Source: an uncultured Collinsella sp. (GTDB lineage Bacteria > Actinomycetota > Coriobacteriia > Coriobacteriales > Coriobacteriaceae). From it: a DNA stretch of 11,248 nt. The stretch spans positions 1-11,248 of the forward strand of contig CABRZY010000045.1 in NCBI GenBank assembly GCA_902475475.1. The letters are read 5' to 3'. Made by a program: the position numbers and the translations under genes. A model generated the notes under the pieces. It did not search any database. It saw only the letters and a list, made by a program, of their open reading frames with translations, and was not told where the DNA came from. Positions 1 to 6,063 of this stretch are shown here, one piece after another; position 1 is the stretch's first letter, and every line of letters begins with the position of its first letter.

Positions 1-84
1 CAGGCCATCGAGTCGTCGTTGACGCGCGCATAGACCGCGGCGGCTTTGGGTATTTCAATCAAAACCTCAACCGATTGGAGACCT
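1..84. other. Window edge and upstream region of the glutaredoxin gene; possible gene end
   Basis: Plus-strand frame 1 reads QAIESSLTRA followed by a TAG stop at 31-33, which would fit the last codons of a gene entering from the left. The minus strand is also open here and reads a plausible peptide (KAAAVYARVNDDSMA), so the direction of any partial gene cannot be decided from so little sequence. Bases 34-84 hold the leader of the glutaredoxin gene, with a GGAG Shine-Dalgarno at 77-80. I see no convincing promoter. Confidence 0.2.
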
Positions 85-330
85 ATGGCTACTGATCATG
101 AGCTCGCGCTGTACGTTATGACCGGCTGCCCGTATTGCATAAAGGTCAAGCGCTTTCTGGCCGATAACGGCGTGACCATCCCTGAGTGCAACATCTCGAC
201 CGATTCCGATGCCGAACAGACACTTATCGCCGTCGGCGGAAAACGCCAGGTTCCCTGCCTGTTCATCGACGGAGAGCCGCTCTACGAGTCGAGCGACATC
301 ATCGCATGGGTACAGAAGAACCTGCTCTAG
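85..330 (+). CDS. Glutaredoxin-like thiol-disulfide oxidoreductase (CPYC)
   Basis: Small cytoplasmic thioredoxin-fold protein of 81 residues, expected to reduce disulfides or glutathionylated thiols. The classical dithiol site Cys-Pro-Tyr-Cys is at residues 15-18 (TGCPYC), and the cis-proline loop follows at QVPCLF (Pro57), then the glycine-containing turn and a C-terminal helix (ESSDIIAWVQ), all in the usual glutaredoxin order. The frame opens at an ATG at 46, but the ATG at 85 is preferred: GGAG lies four bases upstream, and starting there puts the first beta strand (LALYVMTG) at the N-terminus as in the family. The gene stands alone, followed by a hairpin at 346-385 and a convergent gene. 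Similar short proteins are often named glutathione S-transferase N-terminal domain proteins. Fold and active site are clear; the partner thiol (glutathione or another low-molecular-weight thiol) is not. Confidence 0.85.
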   Translation: MATDHELALYVMTGCPYCIKVKRFLADNGVTIPECNISTDSDAEQTLIAVGGKRQVPCLFIDGEPLYESSDIIAWVQKNLL

Positions 331-345
331 TGCAACATAGCCGTT

Positions 346-385
346 GGGGACGTTCTTAAATGACTAGTCGTTAAAGAACGTCCCC
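346..385. terminator. Bidirectional hairpin between the convergent glutaredoxin and dus genes
   Basis: GGGGACGTTCTT at 346-357 pairs exactly with AAGAACGTCCCC at 374-385, a 12-base stem; its loop contains the small palindrome GACTAGTC. It starts 16 bases after the glutaredoxin stop and ends 10 bases before the dus stop, the right place for a terminator shared by both genes. There is no long T run on either side, so it may be a repeat-type hairpin rather than a classical terminator. Confidence 0.6.
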
Positions 386-694
386 GATGTCTAACTAGCC
401 GTGGAAGCGGACTATGGGCGCAAGCGGCTGTTCGCGAAAGACACGATCGACGGCGGCGCGGTATTCGTCGACCTTTTTAGTCTTGCGCACGAGCTTGTGA
501 ACGGTAGCGGGGTCGGCGAAGGCGCATTTGGCGTAGAACCACCACTCCTTCATGCGAAAGACCGCGTTACCGCCAATCTCTTCTGCATATGCCGCAAACA
601 GCGTGTCATGGAAACGATGCAGTTCGGCTGCCGTGGCAGCAGGGCCGCCCTTGACCATGCGAGCCAGCGCGGGGTTCGCAAGCAAGCCACGCCC

Positions 695-730
695 CAGCAT
701 CACATGGCGTGTCAGCATCACATGGCGTGT
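695..730. repeat. Perfect 18-base tandem duplication inside dus
   Basis: CAGCATCACATGGCGTGT occurs twice without a gap, at 695-712 and 713-730. It keeps the reading frame and turns the expected GTRHVMLGRGL of the dihydrouridine synthase into GTRHVMLTRHVMLGRGL. Confidence 0.95.
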
Positions 731-1193
731 GCCGGGATAGGCCTCCACCAGCGCATCCATATCCTCAAGATCAAAAATGTCGCCGTTATAGGCAACCGGG
801 AACGGCGCACGCTCCAGAGTCTCGCCGTAAAACTCCTTGCGCGGCGATCCCGTATAGCGGTCCTTTTGCACGCGCGGGTGCACGATCAGCTCTGCCAACG
901 GCATGCGGCAATACAGATCGAGCACGCGCTCGTATTCGTCGTCATTCTCCAGCCCCAGCCTGGTCTTGACCGACACCGGCAACGGCGACCGCTCGCACAC
1001 ATCGCTTAAGAACGCCTCGAGCTCGTCGAGATTGCGCAAGAAACCCGAGCCCTTGCCCTTGGCGACAACCGTTCCCGAAGGGCAACCCAAGTTGAGATTG
1101 ACCTCGCGATAGCCCATGCCGGCGAGCACCTGTGCCGCCCACACAAACTCGTCCGCGTTCTTGGACATCAGCTGAGGCACCACGTTGAGCCCC

Positions 1194-1267
1194 TGGTTAT
1201 TGGCAGGATCAATCTCCTTAAACGTGAATCGCCTGATGGTTATTGGCAGGATCGATCTCCTTAAACG
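1194..1267. repeat. 31-base direct repeat with 12-base filler that frameshifts dus
   Basis: Bases 1194-1224 and 1237-1267 are the same 31-base sequence with one difference (A1211 against G1254). They are separated by 12 bases, TGAATCGCCTGA (1225-1236). The offset of 43 bases is not a multiple of three and breaks the dus frame. The filler plus the base before it (1224-1236) is the exact reverse complement of TCAGGCGATTCAC at 1478-1490, just upstream of the gene. Confidence 0.93.
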
Positions 1268-1428
1268 CCTTGCCGCCAAAGCGGTTTCCCACCCGCGGCG
1301 GCGGCAAAAACGGCGTGTAATAGCAATCGAGCGCACCGAAGCACTCCGCATGCACGCGACGGAACACATGCCCGGTAATCCCCTCCATAGGGGCCAACGA
1401 TAGAATCATCAACATCTACTCTCAAATC

Positions 1429-1460
1429 AATGAGGCAAAGGGGCCGTCCCTTTGTCACAT
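1429..1460. repeat. AATGTGACAAAGG-type hairpin, copy 1, in the dus leader
   Basis: AATGAGGCAAAGGG (1429-1443 region) faces CCCTTTGTCACAT (1448-1460), forming a stem with one mismatch and one wobble. It lies 14 bases upstream of the dus start codon, so it is unlikely to be that gene's own terminator. The same hairpin sequence recurs at 1741-1773 and 8206-8238. Confidence 0.7.
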
Positions 1461-1543
1461 GCATTATGCCTTGTGCTTCAGGCGATTCACAAGGAAGAGG
1501 TAGCTACTGAACGATGACCACCCTCCAGCCGCACCCCATACAA

Positions 1544-1725
1544 CGAGGTCTAATACTTTTCCGAGAAGTGAACGACCGTTTTTAGACCCCCGAAGCATCG
1601 ACATTTTTAGACGTCAAAACCGCAGGATTTTGCTGGTAAAACCGCAGGAAATTGCATCTCAAAAGTGTCGACGCTTCGGAGGTCCATTTTGACTCGTTCA
1701 CTTCTCGGAAAAGTATTAGACCTCG
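1544..1725. mobile_element. 182-base palindromic element, MITE-like or REP-like
   Basis: The 32 bases at 1544-1575 (beginning CGAGGTCTAATACTTTTCC) are the exact reverse complement of 1694-1725. Nested inside on the same axis (between 1634 and 1635), 1585-1602 (GACCCCCGAAGCATCGAC) pairs with 1667-1684 at 16 of 18 positions. The tip holds a 12-base direct repeat, AAAACCGCAGGA, at 1616-1627 and 1638-1649. There is no long open frame inside and no clear target-site duplication at the ends (CAA on the left, ATT on the right). Terminal inverted repeats, small size and lack of coding capacity suggest a non-autonomous element, but a structured RNA or a chromosomal palindromic repeat is equally possible. 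Confidence 0.6.
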
Positions 1726-1740
1726 ATTTACATGCCACTC

Positions 1741-1773
1741 AATGTGACAAAGTGGCTGCTCCTTTGTCACATT
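1741..1773. repeat. AATGTGACAAAGG-type hairpin, copy 2
   Basis: AATGTGACAAAG (1741-1752) and CTTTGTCACATT (1762-1773) form a perfect 12-base stem with a nine-base loop. It sits between the palindromic element and the terminator of the MFS/deiminase operon. Confidence 0.75.
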
Positions 1774-1777
1774 CGAT

Positions 1778-1808
1778 GAAAAAGGGCACCGATGTTAGTC
1801 GATGCCCC
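1778..1808 (-). terminator. Rho-independent terminator of the deiminase-MFS operon
   Basis: Read on the minus strand, GGGCATCGA (1807-1799), a six-base loop and TCGGTGCCC (1792-1784) form a stem with one mismatch, followed at once by TTTTT (1783-1779). It lies 50 bases after the stop codon of the first MFS gene, so it closes the leftward operon. This is the best classical terminator in the window. Confidence 0.8.
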
Positions 1809-1857
1809 AAAGCGGCTGCAGGTTAAGCCCTACAGCGTATGTCTAAGACGAATCGAA

Positions 1858-3123
1858 CTATTCGTCCCAGGAGAGGTTCTTACCAGTCTTTTTTGCCAGC
1901 AGCAAGAACAGGCCGATAATAACGTTGCATGCGATGCAGAAGATGAAGACGCCCTGGAAGGAGCCGACAAGCTCATAGACCTTCATCATAACGGGCATGC
2001 CAAAGGCACCGACGATATAGCCCACGGAGCAGATCAGCGCGAAGATGCGACCGAAATCGCGGGAGCCAAAGACATCCATAACCAAAACGGTCAGGGCAGT
2101 GCCAGCGATGACGTACATTACGTCGTTCACGCCTGCTGCGAGGATGCTGAGCGTCGAGTTGCCGCTGCTCATCATGAGCATGACAAAGGAGAGGATGGAG
2201 ACAGCGAGCCAGCCCAGAATGGCCTTCGTGCTGCCGAACCTATCGCAAGTGGTGCCGACGATCGGATTGAGGAACAGATCGAAGAGCGATGCAGCGGATA
2301 CCATGAAGCCGCCCACCATGGGGCTAAAACCAACCTCGGAAGCATACGTCGGGAAGAGCTGGTTCATGCAGCAAGTGAGCTGAACGAGACAGAGGAAGCC
2401 GATGCAGAAGAAGAAGGCAGGCGACTTAATGGCGCGCGCATAGCTAACGCCACGCGTGCTATCCTCGGTCGTCTCCTCGGTCTCGATGACCGTCTCGCCC
2501 TCGACGTAGCCATAGGGCAGCATGCCCTTGTCCTGAGGCTTGTAGCGGATGATCAGAATGGAAGCTGGGAGAATGAGCACTGCGGAAACACCGGCGAGCA
2601 CCAGATAACCAGTTCTCCAGCCAGCGACCTCGATGACAGAGGTGATGACGGGACTCATGATGAGCATGTAAATCGAGTTCACTGCCCAAGCGAGACCGAT
2701 TGCCAGGCCACCAGATTTTTTGAACCACTGGTCAATAACGTCGGACATAGCGACGCCGGTGGTGAAGGCGAAGCAAACGCCAATCAGGGCGCCAGCGGCG
2801 ATGAACATCCAGACTTCGGTGTAGAAGGCCATGCCTGCGCCGGCAGCGAGCAAAATAAGCTCGACAACGGGGAGCCAAACCTTGCCAACGACCTTGGGAA
2901 TGAGTTTTCCGACAAACGGAAGAGCTGCCGCAAGACCAATGAGCGTTGCGGTGAAGTAATACGAGAAGATGGAATAGTCAAACCCGAACTCCTCGCACAC
3001 GGGTGCGACGAAGGAGCCCGCGATGACGCTATAGGATCCGGTCGTGCCGGCAGACATAAGGCCGAGCGCGATTACGAGAACCCATGCGTAAACCTTGCTG
3101 CTCTTTAACTTTGCATTTTCCAT
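1858..3123 (-). CDS. MFS transporter, oxalate/formate-antiporter-like (first paralogue)
   Basis: Polytopic inner-membrane carrier of 421 residues, the normal MFS size, with about twelve hydrophobic segments in two halves split by a charged central loop (roughly residues 200-230, rich in E and T). Segments such as LMSAGTTGSYSVIAGSFVAP, TGVAMSDVIDQWF and GLAIGLAW resemble the oxalate:formate antiporter (OFA) branch, whose known members exchange small carboxylates. The substrate here is not shown by sequence; position suggests agmatine, putrescine or a related compound. Start: an ATG at 3154-3156 also opens the frame, but the ATG at 3121-3123 has AGGAG about eight bases upstream, and that AGGAG overlaps the stop codon of the carbamoyltransferase gene. 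Only 11 bases separate the genes, so they are co-transcribed and probably translationally linked. It is highly similar over its whole length, well above half by eye, to the protein at 6781-8061. Followed by a strong terminator. Confidence 0.85.
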   Translation of the reverse strand: MENAKLKSSKVYAWVLVIALGLMSAGTTGSYSVIAGSFVAPVCEEFGFDYSIFSYYFTATLIGLAAALPFVGKLIPKVVGKVWLPVVELILLAAGAGMAFYTEVWMFIAAGALIGVCFAFTTGVAMSDVIDQWFKKSGGLAIGLAWAVNSIYMLIMSPVITSVIEVAGWRTGYLVLAGVSAVLILPASILIIRYKPQDKGMLPYGYVEGETVIETEETTEDSTRGVSYARAIKSPAFFFCIGFLCLVQLTCCMNQLFPTYASEVGFSPMVGGFMVSAASLFDLFLNPIVGTTCDRFGSTKAILGWLAVSILSFVMLMMSSGNSTLSILAAGVNDVMYVIAGTALTVLVMDVFGSRDFGRIFALICSVGYIVGAFGMPVMMKVYELVGSFQGVFIFCIACNVIIGLFLLLAKKTGKNLSWDE

Positions 3124-3134
3124 TGACGCAGCTC

Positions 3135-4199
3135 CTAGAGACCCAGAAGGGCACACATAACGGCCTTGATGGTGTGCTGACGGTTCTCTGCCTCACGGAA
3201 GATGACCGAAGCGTTGGCCTCAAAGCACTCGTCGGCAATCTCGAAACCCTCGGTGATGATCTCGCGATGAAGGTCGTTCTTGCACTGGTCGAGGAGCATC
3301 TTGCCAACACGGTGATCCGCGTTGTGGACAGAGGGAAGCTCATGCATGCAGAAGATGTCGGGATTGTTGGTGCGCTTGCACAGCTCGCTGGTGACGCGAT
3401 AGGGGTACAGAGACTCGGCATCGCCCAACCAGGAGTTGTAGTCGTCGGGATCCAGAACCTCTTCGCCGCACTCGGGGTTGATGTAGCGCCACTCCTCGGT
3501 AACGATAACGTCAACGCCATCCAGGGCATCGAGGTCAGAAGTGATGGTAAAGGTCCTATTGGGAGCGTACTTGGCGTAGCAGGCCTCCACCTCTTCGATC
3601 ATTTCCTTGCACATCTGATGACGGAGGTCGTCGGGGCCGATGGCGAGGAAGTCCATGTCGAGCATAGCGCACAGACGGCCATACCACACTGGGGCGCCGG
3701 CGCAGTTGCCAACGAAAGCCATCTTCTTGCCGCGGCTCGTACGCAGACCGCCCCATTGCTCTTCCATCGTAAGAGCGTCAGCGAGCATCTGAGTCGGGTG
3801 ATCGCCGAGAGTAAGGGCATTGATGACCGGGATGTCAACCAGGTCGGCGACGTCATAGAGGAACTGCTCGTCCTTCTGTGCGCGGTAGACGATGAGATCG
3901 TACATGCCGTTAAAGACGCGCATGGCATCCTTGACGGTCTCGCAGTCACCCATGTGGGAGTTGGTCAGATAAGTGAAGCCCATGCCCAAATCATTGCAGG
4001 AGGTCTCGAATGCGCAACGAGTACGGGTCGAGCCCCACTCGAAGTTGGCGAGGACGTTTTTTCCGGGGAAGTAGCGCTGGTCGACACCAGACTTCTTCTG
4101 AGCCTTAAGGTTCCAGGCAAGATCGATGAGATAGCGGAAATCCTCGGAGGAGAGATCATGGATGTTGATGTAGTCGCGACCGCGGAGGCTGTTGTTCAT
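3135..4199 (-). CDS. Atypical carbamoyltransferase, putative putrescine carbamoyltransferase
   Basis: 354-residue cytoplasmic enzyme of the aspartate/ornithine carbamoyltransferase family. The carbamoyl-phosphate site is intact: STRTR at 57-61 followed by CAFE, Arg106 in VYR, and HPTQ at 134-137. The second-substrate site is not that of ornithine transcarbamylase: the NNV stretch is replaced by FVGNCAGAP (162-170), the SMG loop by VTEEWRYIN (233-241) with extra residues after it, and HCLP by HELP (286-289). Ornithine is therefore unlikely. The adjacent deiminase-family gene suggests N-carbamoylputrescine phosphorolysis to putrescine and carbamoyl phosphate, but this is inference; a YgeW-like or other carbamoyltransferase is possible. 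Start: ATG 4197-4199 with AAAGGA upstream; a longer frame to 4259 adds a hydrophobic stretch with no ribosome site and is rejected. It follows the deiminase fragment by 123 bases and the MFS gene follows 11 bases later. Confidence 0.8.
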   Translation of the reverse strand: MNNSLRGRDYINIHDLSSEDFRYLIDLAWNLKAQKKSGVDQRYFPGKNVLANFEWGSTRTRCAFETSCNDLGMGFTYLTNSHMGDCETVKDAMRVFNGMYDLIVYRAQKDEQFLYDVADLVDIPVINALTLGDHPTQMLADALTMEEQWGGLRTSRGKKMAFVGNCAGAPVWYGRLCAMLDMDFLAIGPDDLRHQMCKEMIEEVEACYAKYAPNRTFTITSDLDALDGVDVIVTEEWRYINPECGEEVLDPDDYNSWLGDAESLYPYRVTSELCKRTNNPDIFCMHELPSVHNADHRVGKMLLDQCKNDLHREIITEGFEIADECFEANASVIFREAENRQHTIKAVMCALLGL

Positions 4200-4244
4200 G
4201 CCTATTTCCTTTCGAATTATTATCAAAATTATTGTTGAATGTGT

Positions 4245-4320
4245 CCCCGAGGAAAACACGGATATCCCTCGGGGAGCGGTACATGTGGTGCCTAAGCCAA
4301 AGAGCGCAGGCTCTAAGGCT
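4245..4320 (-). promoter_or_regulatory. Two hairpins in the leader of the carbamoyltransferase gene
   Basis: In the leftward transcript, the first hairpin uses 4320-4310 against 4305-4295 (AGCCTTAGAGC with GCTCTTTGGCT, a 2x2 internal loop). The second uses CCCCGAGG/CCTCGGGG (4274-4267 with 4252-4245), an 8-base GC stem with a 14-base loop. Neither is followed by a T run, so they are weak terminators at best. They may be processing sites or mark a break between the deiminase remnant and the downstream genes. An AT-rich stretch (4205-4238) follows before the ribosome site. Confidence 0.4.
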
Positions 4321-4322
4321 CA

Positions 4323-4583
4323 CTAACGACTGGCCGCCACGTCCTTAGTCCAGCAGTGCACGCCGCCGCCGGACAGGTTAAGCGCGAGGGAATCAATCAT
4401 GATGACCTTGCGATCGGGGAAGCAGCTCTCAAGAACTGCCTTGGCCTGCTCATCCTTCTCTTTCACGACCTCGCTCATGCCCTCGTGGTAATAACGCTGG
4501 CCAAGAACGACGCCGTTGCAAATCAGGAAGTTGCAGTAGCTCGCTGCGGCGTAGAAGTGGACGGGGCCCTCGGGCCAGGGGGT
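4323..4583 (-). pseudogene. Duplicated 3' end of the agmatine deiminase gene
   Basis: About 87 codons reading TPWPEGPVHFYAAASYCNFL through to the catalytic segment LNLSGGGVHCWTKDVAAS and a TAG stop. It repeats the last part of the full-length gene at 4601-4861 in tandem with an offset of 278 bases. By hand alignment I count about 22 base differences over some 260 bases (about 92% identity). Only about two change residues within the homologous coding part (Asn to Ser after HEGM, and the final Cys to Arg). It contains the active-site cysteine but none of the other catalytic residues and cannot be an enzyme alone. An ATG at 4587-4589 could start an 88-residue peptide, but no good ribosome site precedes it. 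Most likely a recombination remnant. Confidence 0.85.
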
Positions 4584-4600
4584 TGGCATGAGCTTTCTCG

Positions 4601-5839
4601 CTAGCAGCTGGCTGCCACGTCCTTGGTCCAGCAGTGCACGCCGCCGCCGGACAGGTTAAGCGCGAGAGAGTCAATCATGATGACTTTGCGATCGGGGAAG
4701 CAGCTCTCAAGAACGGCTTTGGCCTGCTCGTCCTTCTCCTTCACGACTTCGTTCATGCCCTCGTGGTAATAACGCTGACCAAGAACGACGCCATTGCAGA
4801 TGAGGAAGTTGCAGTAGCTCGCTGCTGCGTAGAAGTGAACGGGACCCTCGGGCCAGGGAGTGCCATCCATAAACTTGCCGCCCATTTCGTCGATGAAGCC
4901 CTTATAGAGCTCGTAATCTTCATCGCCAGGGGCGATAACGACTTCAATAGGCTCGGCGGTGGGCATACGAACGATCTCGAAGGGCTTGCCCTCCCAGTCC
5001 GTTTCGTTACTCAGGATCTCGTAGGCTGCCTCAATGCGGCGACGAGACTCTGCTCCAGCCTTGCTCGAGGCTGCCTCTTCATCGGACACCTCGGCAAGAA
5101 GAATCTTGTTCGGAGTGATAAAGCGACACATCTCATCAATGTGAGCTGCAAAGCTCATGCCAAAGACGGGAGTTCCGTCTTCCTTCTCGTCGAGGATGCC
5201 CAGTCGATAGTCGTCGTCCTCGAGCATAGGCTGCGGAAGCCAGATAACCTTGTTGAGGTTGTAGATGCGCTTATACTCGGCCTCTACTTCCTCTTTCGTG
5301 AACTCGGGATTACGCTTGCGGCATTCCGTGTCCTCGATGGCGATCAGAGTGCCGTGACCGTCAAACTCGCGGTCGCCGCCCTCCGAAACCATTTCGGAAT
5401 TGACGATATCGAAGCAACCGAGCGCAACCGCCATGTGAACCGCTGCCTTACGTGCGGACTGGCACTCCGGGGAGTTCTTGTCCCACACGCCGTAATAGGT
5501 CCAAGCGGGGTTGACCATATAAGAATGGCCCTTGTCGTCGACCATGATGCTGGGACCGTTGTCGCGGACATAGAAGTTGGAGTCTTCGAACTGCGTGATC
5601 TCGATGCGATCGAGATCAACCCCCTCCTCCTTCAGGCGCGAGCAAGCCTCCTCATAGGAGCCGGGGGTACCGCAATTGAGGTTGACCGTAACGTCGCCAT
5701 ACTCGAGCAGAGCCTTGATCACGTCAACGCAGGGCTGACGGTTATCGTAACCCTCTGCACGGATGTAATCGGGAAGCCATGTCACATAGACGTTGGAGCG
5801 CTTCTCGAACTCGCCCGGCATACGATAGTTCTCGTACAT
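4601..5839 (-). CDS. aguA: Agmatine deiminase family protein (peptidyl-arginine deiminase superfamily)
   Basis: 412-residue cytoplasmic hydrolase, expected to convert agmatine to N-carbamoylputrescine and ammonia. The guanidino-deiminase motifs are present in order: FEDSNFYVRDNGP (84-96), EGGDREFDGHGT (153-164), the catalytic histidine in HIDE (233-236) and the nucleophile Cys403 in SGGGVHCWT. It is some 30-40 residues longer than typical AguA; the extra length seems to lie around residues 165-230, before HIDE. The usual GGGNIHC reads SGGGVHC, so another guanidino substrate cannot be excluded. Start: the ATG at 5837-5839 (MYENYRMPGEF) has GGAAGGA about eight bases upstream; an ATG at 5887 also opens the frame but falls near the promoter. 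First gene of the leftward operon and divergent from the TetR gene, with operator-like repeats between them. Its 3' end is duplicated immediately downstream. Confidence 0.85.
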   Translation of the reverse strand: MYENYRMPGEFEKRSNVYVTWLPDYIRAEGYDNRQPCVDVIKALLEYGDVTVNLNCGTPGSYEEACSRLKEEGVDLDRIEITQFEDSNFYVRDNGPSIMVDDKGHSYMVNPAWTYYGVWDKNSPECQSARKAAVHMAVALGCFDIVNSEMVSEGGDREFDGHGTLIAIEDTECRKRNPEFTKEEVEAEYKRIYNLNKVIWLPQPMLEDDDYRLGILDEKEDGTPVFGMSFAAHIDEMCRFITPNKILLAEVSDEEAASSKAGAESRRRIEAAYEILSNETDWEGKPFEIVRMPTAEPIEVVIAPGDEDYELYKGFIDEMGGKFMDGTPWPEGPVHFYAAASYCNFLICNGVVLGQRYYHEGMNEVVKEKDEQAKAVLESCFPDRKVIMIDSLALNLSGGGVHCWTKDVAASC

Positions 5840-5905
5840 GGTTGGTCCTTCCGTCGGGTTTCCCGCGATGCTGTCCGGCCGCGACAATAGCGGGGTTTCA
5901 CCTGC

Positions 5906-5946
5906 TATAGTACTACTATACCTACCGTTCGGTAGATAGTTTTGAA
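5906..5946 (-). promoter_or_regulatory. Deiminase operon promoter region with TetR operator-like palindromes
   Basis: CTACCGTTCGGTAG at 5922-5935 is a 14-base inverted repeat (six-base arms around TT). Directly beside it is a second palindrome, TATAGTACTACTATA (5906-5920; seven-base arms around C). On the minus strand this holds TATAGT and TACTAT, either of which could be a -10 box, with TTCAAA (5946-5941) as a weak -35 candidate at non-ideal spacing. The inverted repeat would then lie between -35 and -10, where a bound repressor blocks RNA polymerase. Promoter placement is approximate; the palindromes are exact. Confidence 0.6.
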
Positions 5947-5959
5947 TAATTGCCGCTCG

Positions 5960-5991
5960 CCTACTGATACATACCGTTCACCGTATATAGT
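5960..5991. promoter_or_regulatory. Second operator-like site near the tetR side
   Basis: TACCGTTC at 5972-5979 repeats the core of the palindrome at 5922-5935 in direct orientation, 50 bases away, and is followed by ACCGTAT. Just upstream, CCTACTGATA (5960-5969) matches CCTACCGATA in front of the second MFS gene at nine of ten bases. It may be a degenerate site for autoregulation of the divergent TetR gene. Confidence 0.4.
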
Positions 5992-6010
5992 GGTCATGTT
6001 TGGACACGAA

Positions 6011-6039
6011 TTGATGTTCCGTTGCCATCCTTAATAATG
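6011..6039 (+). promoter_or_regulatory. Candidate promoter of the TetR gene
   Basis: TTGATG (6011-6016) as -35 and an AT-rich TTAATAATG (6031-6039) as -10, with about 16-17 bases between. The start codon is at 6064 with GGAAGTGA upstream. The match is moderate. Confidence 0.35.
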
Positions 6040-6063
6040 TTGATAGTGCGGAAGTGATTTACA

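Larger units (their letters stand above)
395..1415 (-). pseudogene. dus: tRNA-dihydrouridine synthase, frameshifted by an internal duplication
   Basis: The family reduces specific uridines in tRNA to dihydrouridine using FMN and NADPH. The N-terminal part, from ATG 1413-1415, carries the opening motif LAPMEGITGHVFR. The rest, in another frame from about 1224 down, carries NNQGLNVVPQL, the active-site segment NLNLGCPSGTVVAKGKGSGFL with its catalytic cysteine, VKTRLG, YNGDI and MLGRGLLANP. A 43-base insertion at about 1194-1267 repeats the codons for FKEIDPANN; the upstream frame reads into a TAA stop at about 1218-1220. Removing 43 bases joins the halves into a normal protein of about 325 residues, so the ancestor was intact. 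A second, in-frame 18-base duplication at 695-730 doubles six residues (TRHVML) just before the conserved MLGRG, probably in the phosphate-binding region of FMN. Start: GAGAG lies just upstream; M3 (1409) is an alternative. Family certain; the exact Dus subtype is not assigned. An assembly error is possible. Confidence 0.85.

Noticed and set aside
85..330. NrdH-redoxin
   Set aside because: The site is CPYC rather than the CxQC type seen in NrdH, and no ribonucleotide reductase gene is nearby.
1616..1649. Start of a CRISPR-like repeat array (AAAACCGCAGGA twice)
   Set aside because: Only two 12-base copies with a 10-base gap, located at the tip of a palindrome, and no cas genes in the window.
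1544..1725. Complete insertion sequence
   Set aside because: The element is too short for a transposase and no transposase frame exists in the surrounding 440 bases.
1792..3108. Long plus-strand open frame of 438 codons opposite the first MFS gene
   Set aside because: Antisense shadow: composition is dominated by charged and His/Gly/Ala residues, there is no ribosome site, and the minus strand encodes a clear membrane protein.
3135..4199. Ornithine carbamoyltransferase (argF/arcB)
   Set aside because: The NNV, SMG and HCLP elements that bind ornithine are absent, and no arginine pathway gene is adjacent.
4323..4589. A separate 88-residue protein-coding gene downstream of the deiminase
   Set aside because: It is a copy of the deiminase C-terminus without the other catalytic residues and without a convincing ribosome site; listed as a pseudogene fragment.
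3084..5890. Long plus-strand open frames (3084-4238 and 4634-5890) opposite the carbamoyltransferase and deiminase
   Set aside because: They lie entirely opposite genes with recognisable catalytic motifs and show no family features of their own; high third-position GC explains the lack of stops.
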